Assembly: GCF_965638725.1 (NCBI RefSeq)
Contig: NC_134982.1
Coordinates: 61,627,816-61,691,815, forward strand
Reading direction: 5' to 3'
Length of the DNA: 64,000 bases
Origin: Aptenodytes patagonicus
Lineage: Eukaryota > Chordata > Aves > Sphenisciformes > Spheniscidae
Below the pieces are notes generated by a model that had not been told where the DNA came from, did no database searches, and worked only from the letters and a program-made list of their open reading frames with translations. The first letter of the stretch is position 1, and each line of letters begins with the position of its first letter. Below are positions 1 through 11,560 of the stretch, in pieces. The position numbers and the translations under genes are program-made.

Positions 1-88
1 TGGCGTTATGTGACATATTGCTGTTTCTAAGCAAAACTGATAGTTTCGGTGTGTACTTTAACACAAACCTGGATATTTTGTATTGCAG

Positions 89-289
89 AGACTTCTTTAG
101 GCAGAGCCAGACCTGGACAGTTTCATATCCCTCACAGCCTAGCCCTGATCCCTGACTTCAGTCAGCTATGTGTTGCAGACAGGGAAAATGGTCGAATTCA
201 GTGCTTCAGGTTAGAGACTGGGGAGTTCGTAAGAGAGATCAAGCACAAATCATTTGGAAGAGAGTTGTTCGCAGTTTCATATGTTCCAG
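89..289 (+). CDS. PAM: PAM exon: PAL beta-propeller blade with zinc-ligand His
   Basis: Acceptor ttgcag at 83-88 and donor gtaatt from 290; 201 bp, phase 1 to 1. It encodes an NHL-type repeat (GQFHIPHSLALIPD, then QLCVADRENGRIQCF). The His of PHSL corresponds to a lyase zinc ligand and the Arg of ENGR to a substrate-site arginine in the family. Confidence 0.95.
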
Positions 290-3200
290 GTAATTTTTTT
301 TCATGTTCTTCAGATTTCAAGTAGTTGCTTTATGCTGGTGTGTCACAGTACACAATGTTATTTCACGAAGAGTGCTGTCATGTTATCTTAGGCCAGATAT
401 TTATTCTCTTTCAAAGTAGAGCTGATGTAATGGAAAATGTTAGAACTATCCTGTTTTCCTATTTGTGGGATGATAATCTCTGCTTCTGAGAAATGACTGA
501 TTAGACTCCCTAAATGTGATGTCAACAAGTAGATGATCTTGTTTGCTTCCTAGTTATTGACTGCACAGTCAATAACTAGTTAATAATAATGTTTTAAAAT
601 ATTCATTTCAAGCTCCATTGAAGAGAGCAAAATAAAGAGCTTCCAAACTATCAAGAAAAGTTTTGTGTTTCATAAAACAAAAAATCTGAAAGCAGCTAGT
701 TTGAAAAAGTTGTGGTTTTTAATATCACAATCTGGTTGTGATATTAAAATTACTGTATTAAGTTTTTGGGTTAGATTTTTAATACCGATACTGAAAGTAA
801 TGTAAATGTCAAGAACTGGACGAGGAATTTTGGCATGTCAGGCTCAAAACTCTGTAGTTGATATCAAATTTAATATCAGGGTTATGTCTTGTGCATCTGC
901 CAAGAACATAAGAAATGCTGTACTGGATGAGATGCTTGATACCTATAGCCCAGTGCTCCATCTCTGACAGTGTCAGCAAGAGAGGTATTCTAAGGAGAAT
1001 GTGTAAGCCTGGCTGCATTTGGTGGTCCGTTCCTCTCCTACTTCCCATGCATCCACAAAAGCTCTTTATTTAAGGGTGTTAAGAGGTAGCTCCTGGCCTC
1101 TTCTTCGTAGTATCTTTCTATAGACCCATTTTGAACTGGCTTGTACTGTCTGCCTCCTTGACTTCCTGCAGTTACAGGCTCCAGAAGCTCACTACCCACT
1201 TTATTTTTTTAATTTAAAAAAGTGATCTAGTTTCATTGAGTGCCTCTCAGTCCCAGTATTTTGAGAGTTGGTGAATAACAGTTCCGCACTCCCCATATCT
1301 GCTGCCTCTTAGCCTTCTCCTCTCCAAGCCAAAGAACCCCAGCCACCTTAGTCTCTCCCAATAAGCCATTTAATTGCTTCAGCCCCTTGACTATTGTAGT
1401 TGCCCTTCTTTTCCAGCATCTTTAACTTCATTAGGACCTTCTTGAGATGCAGAGAGTAAAACAGCACTCAGTACTCAAGATGTGGGCTTGCTGCGTTTTT
1501 GCATAGTGGCAGAACTGTCCTCTCCATTCCTAATTCTCTTCCTGATGATGCCAAACATTCTGTTGAAATTTTGGCTGTCACTGTACATGGAGCCAAAGAT
1601 TTCAGAGACCTTTCAGTGATGGCTCGGAGATGTCTCTCCTGAGTTGTAGCTGCCAGTTCCAAGCTAAACATCACATAGGCATGATCTAGATTATTTTTTC
1701 ATAGAAGCATCACTCTACATTTGTCTTTGCTGAAGCTCTTCTGCCATCTGTTTGACAACTCACTTATTCTTATAAAAAGTCTTTCCAGACTTTCTCAATA
1801 TCATCAAGCTTTTGACTGCTCCGCAGAACTCAGTACCTTCCTCAGACTGGGAGATGTCACTGTTCACCCCATTCTTTAGGTCACTGATGAAGGCTATTGA
1901 ATTAAATTGTTTCTGGCTCTGATCCCTGCAGGATCGCACTACTCAGACTTCTCTATCCTGAAAAATTATAATCTCTGCCCTTAAGCTCTGCTCTGTGCTT
2001 CCTGTTCATTCCTGTTTCATTCAGCCCTGTGACAACTCACATTCTTTAATAACCTCTGATGCACAACCTTGTCAAAGGGTTTCTGAAAATCCAAGTATGT
2101 CTACAGAATCTCCTTTACCTGTGTGCTTTTTCTCCTTGTTCAGAGGTGAGGTACAATTTCCCCTTAGAGAAGGTGTACCAACTTGTTTCCAACAGGCCAC
2201 GCTTACCCATGTCTTATTCTTCATTATGGATTCTACCATCTTACTGGGGAAGGAAGCCAGAATTGTTGACATGTAATTCCCAGGCACCCTTTTGAGCCCT
2301 TCTTGTAGATGGGCATTACTTTGGCAGGCTGCTAGTTTTCTGGAGGAGTGGCTGTTTGCAGTGCTAGGTTACTCAGCTTGGCCTGAGGTCTGTAATTTCA
2401 CATTTGAGTTCCTTCTGAACTTGAGCAAATGCCATCCAAACCTGGTAAATTATTAACCTCCAACTTGTCTAACACCTTTTGTGTATCTCCTTCCAGTTGA
2501 GCTGGCTCCTCTGACCTCTTTGCTATGAAAAAAATTGAGTGTCAGAATCTCCCCAACATATTCAACAGAAAAAACTGACAAAAACTGAGCTTCTCTGCCA
2601 CAGGCCCCTCATCCCCGAGTCCTCCTTTCACACCTTTTCCTCTTGTGGTCCCACTGATTCCCTAGCTGACTTTCTGCTTTTGATGCATTTAAGGAACTTT
2701 CCATTATCAGATCAAGCATCCTTAGCAAAGCATTCTTCAGATTATTGGTTTTTTAACCCTTTCACATTCTTTTTACATTTAACCAATCTGTAAAATATTG
2801 CCTTGCTATTTCTTCTCATTTGGACAAAGTGTGCATCTCTTAAATGCCAAACCTTCACCTGTTACACCTTACTTAACTTTCCCCTTCTGATTTAGTTTCC
2901 TACTGAGTTACCTTCCCGTCTGTCTCTGTCTTTTTCTCAGACAGCCTTTTTTCATCTATACTGTCACAGTTAATCTTCACTGTAGTTTGCTATGTGTGGG
3001 TTGTTAAAGCAAATCTAATGTTGTTGCAGGCGGTCTCCTCTTTGCAGTTAATGGAATGCCTTATCCTGGAGAGGCAGAACCAGTGCAAGGGTTTGTGATG
3101 AACTTCTCTACTGGAGAAATAATTGATACTTTCATTCCGCTTAGAAAGGTAGAGTATTGCACAGAGTGCCTGGTGCATATAATTATATATATGAGAATGT

Positions 3201-6200
3201 CGGTAACATCCTACTTCTCCAACTTCCATAAGACTATTACAGGAAATAAGATGTTTTATAGTGTAAGGTATTCATAAGGAATTCTTTATAATATTAACGT
3301 AATAAAGGCACGAGAATTTCAGGTCTTAGTTTCTACATGTGGTACACATTCGAAAATTATACTACCTTCAAGATGATTCCTACAGATAATACCTTTAGTC
3401 AAGATGAGCCTACTTTATTGCTGTCAGACAGTTCTTAAAAGCTAATTTAAGAGAAGAATGAATGACTTGAAATATTCATATATTTAGATGCTAGTAATAT
3501 GTCAAAAAATAGAGTATATTCCTAAGCAGAAATAAAATTCAACTGTATGGTTGCATCCTTTCTTTACAGAAGACTAGTGTGGAAGTTAAGGCTAAATGTC
3601 GTTCATACAGTACTGTACATAACAATTATGTTTATTTTCAAAAAAAAGTTTCCATATATTGTCTTAGACTAAAGAATGAATGTGAAGATTCCCATTTCTG
3701 TGTAACACATATACTCTGTTATTTGCAGTCCAGTTTTAAATTATATTAGAGTTATTTTTTTCTGAGGATAGCAAATAGCTTATTGCATACAAACTCTGAC
3801 AAAAACTAAATATGTGGGCTTGAAACCAAGATTGATGATTTTTTAAATATGTATTTCACAGGATAAAACTGAATGCAAGACTATAAATACAAATATTATA
3901 AATGTAAAAATTGTTTAGCATGAATACGTCTAATAATCTCCATGTTGTTATCCCTGGAGAAGGCAAACATACAATAGAAATGGAATTCCTCTCCCTTCAC
4001 TCATGTCAGGCCTTCACACCAGCACCTGCTGCGATTTCCAGTCTTAAGGACTGAATATGACCAGTCTCAAGTTCAGGGTTAAGGCGGCCTCATGAATGTG
4101 TAGACACTTACGAGTAACCTGTGACTGCTTATCTTCACAGAGCTTTGAGATGCCACATGATGTTGTTGCTTCAGAAGATAAAACAGTATTCGTTGGAGAT
4201 GTTCATGCCAGAGCAGTGTGGAAGTTTGCATCCACAGAAAGTATGTTCTTTCTGTTCTTAATGTCACAACTGCGCATTTTGTATCTTCAGATCAGTACCA
4301 CTTATCTGGTACCACTGGCAAAGAACCTGGTGGCTTAATGACAACGATTTAAGTACACTACAAGCTCTGCCTGCAGAAGTTGTGTGCTACTGCTCAGTTT
4401 TCATTAAAAGACCATTCTTCAGCATTGCTGCGTGCTCTGTCAGAGGAGAGTCCTGAGCATATTAGTTTGTTTGTCACAGGAGGAATCAAAATGCATTTGC
4501 CTCATGGTAGATCTATCCCTTGTCATATCAGTACCTGCTTAAACAAAAGCATGACTCTTTAGCGTTTTAGTAATTTTAATGTATCATGTGCTGAGAAGTC
4601 AACTGCTTCCTTTGAGGTTATCATATAGGAAACTCCCAGGGGCTGAAGTAAAAACACAAGGCAACTTAAAATTTATATTCATTTCATTGGGAGTATTCAT
4701 CATTAGAAAATGAATCTAGTATAGTTTGAACTCCTATTTCCATGAAGTGGAAATACTTCCCAGTTTTAATCTAGTAACCCCCAAGCCAAGCAGCCTGACT
4801 TCAGGGAGAGAGACCTGATTAGTCAGACATCAATTTAGTAGGAATCAGGGAGAAATTAGATTTTTTACGGGAATAAAAATATAATCCACTGTTACATTTT
4901 ATTGGATAAAAAATGTATGAGAGAGATAAAGCCTCAGGCTTCAGGGTGTTAGTCAACCAGTAAGAGTCTGCTGTTATAAATGAACTTCTGACTAAGCCAG
5001 TTATTCCATATTTGTCTGTTTATAATTTGTGGGTTTTCCTTTGGCGCATCTGGTATCAGCTGCTGTTAATAACAGGAAACTGGACCAGATAAATTGTAAT
5101 TCTGACTGGATATGGCTTTTTCTGCATATAGTAACCTGAACATTTCTAGGCTTTCATTCAAAGAAACATGAGAACAAAAAAAATAATGGAATTATTCATC
5201 ACTTACAGGTTAGATGAGGGAAGTCCTTGTATATCATTTTCTTTTTAGCTTTTGCTGCAGTATAAAACTGTAGTAGCTAAGGAGCCCTGATTAAGCTGGC
5301 CTTTAATCCATTGTGATTTTTGTTATAATTAACAGTTTTATTTTTGTGGGAATCCCTGAACCTTTACACGTGCCCATAAAATCTCTCTGTGGCATAAGAG
5401 TCAATCATTGCCAACAGCTTTCATGATTCAAGCTCTTCTTCCCATGACCTTGTGAGCTATTGAATGGTTCATTTTGATTCTCCTTGGTGAAGTTCAGATG
5501 CTGATGGGATTGTTTACTGTAGGATTGTACTGTACATTTGAGAAAGCTAGCAGGAAAATGTCACTGAGTGTCTTTCTGAAATGTCAGTTGTCCTGAAGAA
5601 TAATTTTGTTTTACAGAAATGGAACATCGGTCAGTTAAAAAGGCGGGTATTGAGGTACAGGAAATAAAAGGTTAGTCTGATTCGTAATGGAAATGAAGGA
5701 ACCAGTATTTACACATAGACTAGGACTGCTTCTGCCAAGTTGGAGGGAAAAATGCTAACTAGTTTCACTGTTGTTTTATTTTTCACCATCATTTCCTACA
5801 GTGACTATAGATAAAATGAGCTGGCATAGGAAGCACTAGAAAGCAGCTTGTAACACTGTTACCTAGTAGATGCTGGTTTACAGCCAATCTAAACATTTCA
5901 TTTTCAATGATGACAAGTGCTTCACAGACACTAAGATAAAAATTTAACTAGTGGATTAATTCTGTACCACCATCTGGTATGGTCCAGATCGGTATCTGTG
6001 TCAGCTCCCTTAGATGCAGAAATAGCTCTGAAATATAACTGTGATAGTTACCCCCCAGCACCCTTCCCCCTGCTCCACAACCCTCAAACACCAAAAAAGG
6101 GTTATTTGAAACAGCAGTTGGTTTATCTTTCTGCATAGTCTTTCAGTACACAGCCTTGCCAGTCACACCATATGGCAAAAAATATAATTTTTTCTATGTA

Positions 6201-9200
6201 GATTTATTTCCCTGGATTTACTGCTTTCTTGTTTTAAATTTATCTGCATGAAAAAGAAAAAAAAGAAAAAAAGGGAAAATAAAAACATGTAGAAATTTAA
6301 TATAAGGAGATAAAGAAATACATGTAGAGGGGATTGAAAGGGGTAAAATAGCAATTCAAGAAGATGAAAAGTAATTTTAACCATTAGTGTTCTGTTAGGT
6401 AGGTCTTTTATGTTGAAAAGGAAAAGTTTGTTTCCCTTTCAGAAAACCAGTACCAGGCTATGGAGAGGCCTTTATAAAATGTTCAGACATTCTTAACTGC
6501 TTTTCTTTGGTTGAATTCAGAGCTTGGGTGGTTTGCTTTAGCCATGTATATGCAGACAGAGAAAAATACCAAAAGATCCCAACTGCCAACTGCAAGCATG
6601 TAGAATAAAGTAGGCTGACATTATAAAACAGTGAAATCCTTGTTGTCAAAACTGTTATCCTTCTGTTTTATCTGTGTTGGTACATCAGTCCTCCTGAAGC
6701 ACTCAAAATGGAAGTGTTGACATTACAGCATCCACAGTACAACAAATCTAGGTATATATTAACGCATTTCAGCTTTCTTTAGGAAGATACCATGCTAGCT
6801 GACACTTCTAGTGTTACAGAGAAAAATGCAATAGTATCAGCAGGGTAAGAAACAGTTTTTAAGTAACAACCTCTAAAACTGCTTAGGGTACGTAGACTGA
6901 AATTAACAACTTTCAGCTTCACTGGAAGAAAACGGATAGTCAAGGGACTTTGTGTCATCCTCTGCTTAATAAATGGACAGGAGTGGCCTGCGCTTTCACA
7001 GTCTCCTGGTGACAGGCTGTTACTATTGCTTGCACTGCTGTGAAGTGGGGGAAAACACGTGGAGAACTTGAGCTTTGCCAGGGGGTGGGCAAGATGGTGG
7101 AGGAAAATGGCTCTTGGCTATAACTACTACCTGAACAGACAGCATGTTATCATTGTATCATTGTTACCATTGTATTAGTGATAACAATGATATTGTTGTT
7201 ACCATTTTATTAGTGTTAAGTGTAAACTGAAGAATTTACTGTTATTTCAGAATAGAACATCATTTTAAGTTCGATACAGAATCAAAATAGAGTTGATTCA
7301 GAGTGTGTTTCTGATGCAGCTACTTCTTAAGACATGCAGTTAAGTCAGACTGTAAAATAAAAAGCTAGGCGGTTCTACTCATTAAAAGTTAGCAAAAAGC
7401 GTGTGATCTTTTATACATACACAAAATGGCGTAAAGGATTTCATTGAAATTGTTTTTCTCCTTGTAGGTGGAGAGGTAACAAATTAGTCAGGAATGATTG
7501 GATGCAGTTTTCAAAAGCTCTCCAGATTTACAGAGCCGAAGTTCTTTCACGGAATGTAGCAGTTCTGAAAATTTAACCTTGTTACAAGTTTATTAAAAAG
7601 AGCTTTAAATGCTTTCCTTTATAATAATATAGCATATACTGGATTTCTGTATTTCTTGTGAAAGTGTTGTTATCAAAAGGAGATATTTAACTGATACTAC
7701 ATTACATGCCTATTTGTAAAAATAGATCTTTTAGGGATTTTCCTATATTTTAAATGATAGATACTTTTTAAGACAAAACTCTCCCTGACACTTCTCTTTC
7801 CCCATTCGAGAAAAGGGGAGGGCATCTTTGCTAGTGAGTGATATCATTCAGCCTCTCTCTGCCTTACGTTTGGGATAACATCAGCAAGAGCTAAAAACGT
7901 CTCCATAAGTGTTTGTCTCGTTTCCTTGTTACTCAACACTTCAGGTATTCTAGCTTGTTCTTTTCTTTAACGCCTTGTTCTGTGTTGCTTGATGCATATG
8001 GATTACATATTGAAATTGTCTTCTTTTTAAAGAATCAGAAACAATTGTAGGAGCCAGATTGAAAAACAACCCAGAACCAACAGACCCTCTAAAGAAGCAG
8101 GAAAAACAACATTTGGTCCGACAGGCCAGCACTGGAGTTTCCTTTGTTCTTATTACAACTCTTCTAATTATCCCTGTTGTTGTCCTGCTGGCAATTTTAG
8201 TATTTATTCGGTGGAGGAAGACAACTGTCTATGGAGGTAACCATGAGTAACTCTAGAGAACAGGCTTTTATTATTCCGGTTCAAAACATTGCTGAACACT
8301 GAGGGACAAGGGTATGAAGAGAGAGGCTTACTGTCCCTTTACCCTTCTGAATAGTTACTGTGATGCTGCATGCAAACTAAGAATCAGCATGCACATGGCA
8401 ACTGCATCCCCCTCTGCATTTAATATTGCATCTCAAGCCACCACCTTTTCAGAACATGCATCTAAAAACTTTAATTGGTGTCAAGCCGAAAATTGGTGTC
8501 TCAGAAACGACTAGAATATATTCATGTTATCATCTAGAATACCTAAATTTTAATACTCTGAGCATAGTTTCATTTTCACTTTGGGATCTTTAAATTGTTG
8601 AGAACAAAGGACTCTATGGGTATTATAGAGGTATAAGCAAAATGCAAACAAATAACATTTACAAGAGATTATACATTATTGTTCACTACTACCTTGTGCA
8701 TTTTTTTGAGTCAGACGTGTTTCCATAATGCACCTCCATCCATTGCTGTGAGAGCTTTAATTGGTACTTACAATGCTATGTAAATTTGTTCTTAATTAAT
8801 TTTATATAATAACACTATTTTTGAGAAACTGGTAGACTGCAGTAGGAGCTTGATCACTACACTTGTTATTTTGTATGGCATAAATAGTTTTATCAAGATC
8901 TGCTCATCAAGAGAAGAAAATGTACATGGAATAGACAAATAATACAGTTCTGGCACTGGCTAGGACATACTGTGACAGAGTAGGTAATTCAGCAATCTAA
9001 TATTGCTGTGCAACTAATTGGATGTATTTTATTTGAAGATTTCAGTGTGCACCTTCCTGACTCTGTGTGTTCAAACACGTTTAGCACATCAGATGTGCTA
9101 ACACTCTACACAACTGCAGTACTGCCACTAATGGATATGATCTACAATAGCATCTTTGCATTCCATTTGGATTCAAGCAGCGCTTGAATTTACTGTGTCA

Positions 9201-10619
9201 AAGAGCATGGTACAGTTACATTGGTAAAAGTAAACTTCTTGCACAGACTTATGGAAACTGAGTAGTATATAGGAAAAGACAGTTTGGTCATGGCATTTAA
9301 TTTTTCTTCAGATGAAGGATGGAAAGAGTTACCAGGGAGGAGGATATAGTTTGTGAGGGGGGAGAGAAAGTTCCTCCAAAATAGCTGAAGAAATTCACAG
9401 ATCACTGTCCTCCAGAAAGCCAGTCTTCTCTGAAGGGAAACTGTACCATTTCAAATGTCAAGCTGTATTTTGCAGTGTGCTGGAATGTAGTTGTGCACGT
9501 TATAAATGACAAGGTTCTTGTCCTTCCTGTAAACTTTTCACAGTGACATAAGCGAACAGTTGAGGGAATGAAATTCTCAGAAATAACTTACATGCAAATC
9601 TTCTTAATGGCTGAATTGGCATAAACTGAACACCTGTGGTATCATAATTTTGTTAGGAATTATAATTTCACCTTAATCAAGAAGCTGAAAAGTATCAGTT
9701 TTGCTTCTTAGAGCTGCTGATCAATTTGTTGAATGTCTGTGCTTTGTATCAGAAAATACAGGTAATTCTTGAATCATAGAATATGATTTTTTTAGCTTAT
9801 TTTTGAAATTACCTTATTTTTCAGCTGATGGGGAACACAAACTTGATTCAAGTTCAGGCAGAAATTTAGGCAGACTTAGAGGTAAGTCTAAGTCATTGAA
9901 GATGCTTTAAGGACACAGTAATGAGAGGGTTTTTTCTGTATTCACTTCTAGTTGAGTAACAGATTTGATGGAACTTTCTCAGAGGAAGGATTGGGGGCAA
10001 ACCTCAGGTGTTTTCTGGAAATGTCTTTTACAACACCTTTCATCCGTCATTATCTGCCCACTGAAGAGGATGTGTCACTACCAGTGGGAGAGCAGTAGCT
10101 GTTACAATGAGTTATCTGTGGATCTGGTGAATATAATGAGGCACTTCGAGACCAAGGGCAAACTGGTGGGGACACAAACAGCCTGCGTAAAGACTTAATG
10201 AAACAATGGATGCTGAAAAAAAAGTTTGAAACTTCTACTTCAAAGATTAATTTCTTTCCTCTTTCATGATCTCTATACTTAGCTTTTGTGGCTTATGTGC
10301 TGATCTTTAAAAACAGTTTCTGGAAGGACACTTAAAGTAATCTCCACTGTACTGTTGAATGAGATTTTTTTGTTGAATGATTTTTATTCCCCCCATACAG
10401 TAAAGCAAACCTTATGACAAGTCTTTCCTTTCCACAGGGAAAGGCGGTGGTGGCCTTAACCTTGGCAACTTCTTTGCAAGTCACAAAGGCTACAGCCGAA
10501 AAGGGTTCGACCGACTGAGCACTGAAGGAAGTGATCAGGAAAAAGATGAAGATGATGGCACAGATTCAGAGGAAGAGTGTTCAGCACCTCCACCCCCACC
10601 AGCACCTTCATCATCCTGA
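89..10619 (+). CDS. PAM: PAM, peptidylglycine alpha-amidating monooxygenase, C-terminal part (7 exons)
   Basis: Bifunctional secretory-granule enzyme that turns glycine-extended peptides into C-terminally amidated peptides; the part here is the end of the lyase (PAL) half, the membrane anchor and the cytosolic tail. Coding exons are 89-289, 3030-3148, 4141-4240, 5617-5670, 8033-8236, 9825-9881 and 10438-10619; phases match at every join and give about 305 residues. Visible: PHSL and MPHD, matching the zinc-ligand histidines called His690 and His786 in rat PAL; ADRENGR, matching the active-site Arg706 region; a hydrophobic segment (VSFVLITTLLIIPVVVLLAI) followed by a basic stop-transfer RWRK; and an acidic, serine-rich tail ending APSSS. 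The N-terminal monooxygenase half lies upstream of the window. Identity is secure from near-continuous agreement with vertebrate PAM. In mammals alternative splicing makes soluble and membrane forms. Confidence 0.97.
550..579. repeat. Near-perfect palindrome, 14-bp arms, 2-nt spacer
   Basis: CTAGTTATTGACTG (550-563), CA, then CAGTCAATAACTAG (566-579), a perfect reverse complement. It lies in a PAM intron. Confidence 0.95.
717..749. repeat. Inverted repeat, 14-bp arms, 5-nt loop
   Basis: TTTTAATATCACAA (717-730), TCTGG, then TTGTGATATTAAAA (736-749). The arms pair perfectly and the match stops at 716/750. Confidence 0.95.
1080..2940 (-). mobile_element. Decayed CR1/L2/L3-like LINE (reverse-transcriptase region)
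   Basis: Read on the minus strand the DNA around 2280-2440 still resembles a LINE reverse transcriptase: a PGLDGI-like stretch, then AKVMPIYKKGSKGCLGIT, comparable to the GPDGIHP and TPIFKKGxxxDPxNYRP blocks of CR1/L2 elements. The frame is broken by many stops and indels. Flanking DNA on both sides looks like the rest of the same old element, but the ends are indistinct and no target-site duplication was found. The subfamily cannot be fixed by eye. Confidence 0.7.
3030..3148 (+). CDS. PAM: PAM exon: PAL propeller segment
   Basis: Acceptor ttgcag (ends 3029), donor gtagag from 3149; 119 bp, phase 1 to 0. Encodes GGLLFAVNG through IPLRK and joins the previous exon through a split Gly codon. 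Confidence 0.95.
3149..4140 (+). other. PAM intron
   Basis: GT at 3149, AG at 4139-4140. AT-rich; no repeat or gene recognised. Confidence 0.85.
4141..4240 (+). CDS. PAM: PAM exon: last PAL blade with MPHD zinc-ligand motif
   Basis: Acceptor cttcacag (ends 4140), donor gtatgt from 4241; 100 bp, phase 0 to 1. SFEMPHDVVASED contains the His matching rat His786, a lyase zinc ligand, and the following Asp. Confidence 0.95.
4241..5616 (+). other. PAM intron
   Basis: GT at 4241, AG at 5615-5616. Nothing recognised. Confidence 0.85.
5617..5670 (+). CDS. PAM: PAM exon: juxtamembrane linker
   Basis: Acceptor ttttacag, donor gttagt; 54 bp, phase 1 to 1, so skipping keeps frame. Encodes MEHRSVKKAGIEVQEIK; the Lys-Lys pair is the kind of site cut to free soluble lyase in mammals. 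Confidence 0.93.
5671..8032 (+). other. PAM intron with small hairpin
   Basis: GT at 5671, AG at 8031-8032. An A-rich purine tract lies near 6250-6285, and an inverted plus direct repeat cluster at 7156-7215. No gene or clear transposon. Confidence 0.8.
7156..7215. repeat. Direct repeat (20 bp x2) overlapping an 11-bp inverted repeat
   Basis: TTGTTACCATTGTATTAGTG (7161-7180) recurs with one mismatch at 7196-7215. TATCATTGTTA (7156-7166) pairs with TAACAATGATA (7182-7192). Confidence 0.85.
8033..8236 (+). CDS. PAM: PAM exon: transmembrane segment
   Basis: Acceptor tttaaag (ends 8032), donor gtaacc from 8237; 204 bp, phase 1 to 1. Encodes a luminal linker rich in Lys and Gln, then about 20 hydrophobic residues and RWRK at the cytosolic face. 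Skipping it would keep frame and give a soluble protein, as known for mammalian PAM isoforms. Confidence 0.95.
8237..9824 (+). other. PAM intron
   Basis: GT at 8237, AG at 9823-9824. AT-rich; nothing recognised. Confidence 0.85.
9825..9881 (+). CDS. PAM: PAM exon: cytosolic tail cassette
   Basis: Acceptor ttttcag, donor gtaagt; 57 bp, phase 1 to 1. Encodes DGEHKLDSSSGRNLGRLR. The symmetric phase allows in-frame skipping; the equivalent mammalian exon is reported as alternatively spliced (from memory). Confidence 0.93.
9882..10437 (+). other. PAM intron
   Basis: GT at 9882, AG at 10436-10437. Nothing recognised. Confidence 0.85.
10438..10619 (+). CDS. PAM: PAM terminal coding exon, cytosolic tail
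   Basis: Acceptor tccacag (ends 10437); stop TGA at 10617-10619. Encodes GGLNLGNFFASHKGYSRKGF, then a Ser/Asp/Glu-rich stretch (DQEKDEDDGTDSEEE) and a Pro-rich end. In mammals this tail carries endocytic-trafficking and phosphorylation sites. Confidence 0.96.
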
Positions 10620-10842
10620 AACCAGCCTTTGAGTTCTCCATTATATGATTCAACCCAGAATGTCAGATTCCTTTTCCCTTAAGCACGTTTAAGATTTTGT
10701 GTATTTAATTGTAAACTGTACTAGTCTGTGTGGGGCTGTACACTGGTTCCTTTAATTTTTGTTTGGTTTTAGTTCTGTTTTTTAAGTGGAGGAGTGTATG
10801 GAAGTTCCATATCAGTGCCATTGTTTTTTATGTGAACATCTT

Positions 10843-10848
10843 AATAAA
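10843..10848 (+). terminator. PAM: PAM proximal poly(A) signal
   Basis: AATAAA 224 nt after the stop codon, followed by AT-rich sequence. Confidence 0.7.
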
Positions 10849-11236
10849 GCAAACAGTCTTATAATTGCAGCACTGATTTAAAGCAGTAGTATTTTCTCAT
10901 CTCAATTTGGGGATCTTGTAAATAAGTCTTACTATCTGCTTCATCAAAATATTTTTCCCATAACTATTCAGTCGCCAATTTCTGTTTTGTGCCTTTCCTC
11001 TTCAATGTCCTTAACCTGTTGCAGTACAGAGAAAATACAGTGCCACAAGAAAATGAAGCTGCTAAATCTTCTTCTATTTTTTTAAAATCACTAACATTAT
11101 ATTGCATTGAAGGAAAGAAAAAAGTCTCTATTTAATTTTTTTTCTTCTTCCTAACTTGATGTGTTTCTGGGATGTCTTATTTTTAGATGGTATCACTGTT
11201 AGAACACTATTTTCAGAAGCTGAATGTAATTTGTGT

Positions 11237-11242
11237 AATAAA
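11237..11242 (+). terminator. PAM: PAM distal poly(A) signal candidate
   Basis: AATAAA with a GT/T-rich stretch about 25-40 nt downstream (tgtcggagtgtactttg). Confidence 0.55.
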
Positions 11243-11534
11243 GTATTCGCAGAGCATTAGCTGTCGGAGTGTACTTTGAAATTTTTGCATACTTTTAAGT
11301 CTTTTGTATACAACTTTTGTAAAGGTTACACAGACCACTTAATACAGTAAAAATTTTAATGTCTTCTACCAGCAGAGAAAAAGTGCTATTTTGTTCGGAA
11401 GCTGGAAAAATATTTTGCTATGTCACAAGGTTTTTTTTTTTAAAGACTAATAATTTACATACATGTACAAAGTCAAGCTTAAACATTTAAAGAGGAGTTT
11501 TACTTGTATAATAAAACTGCAGGGTATGTACTTT

Positions 11535-11540
11535 AATAAA
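11535..11540 (+). terminator. Further poly(A) signal candidate
   Basis: Two AATAAA hexamers only 25 nt apart (11510 and 11535) near the end of the AT-rich stretch. Use is unproven. Confidence 0.4.
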
Positions 11541-11560
11541 ACATGGTCACAGCTAAGAGG

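Larger units (their letters stand above)
290..3029 (+). other. PAM intron with two hairpins and an old LINE
   Basis: Bounded by GT at 290 and AG at 3028-3029. It holds two near-perfect inverted repeats (550-579 and 717-749) and a decayed minus-strand LINE (about 1080-2940). No other gene seen. Confidence 0.85.
10620..11560 (+). other. PAM: PAM 3'UTR
   Basis: AT-rich DNA after the PAM stop with AATAAA hexamers at 10843-10848, 11237-11242, 11510-11515 and 11535-11540, suggesting alternative 3' ends. The true end cannot be set without transcript data. Confidence 0.7.
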
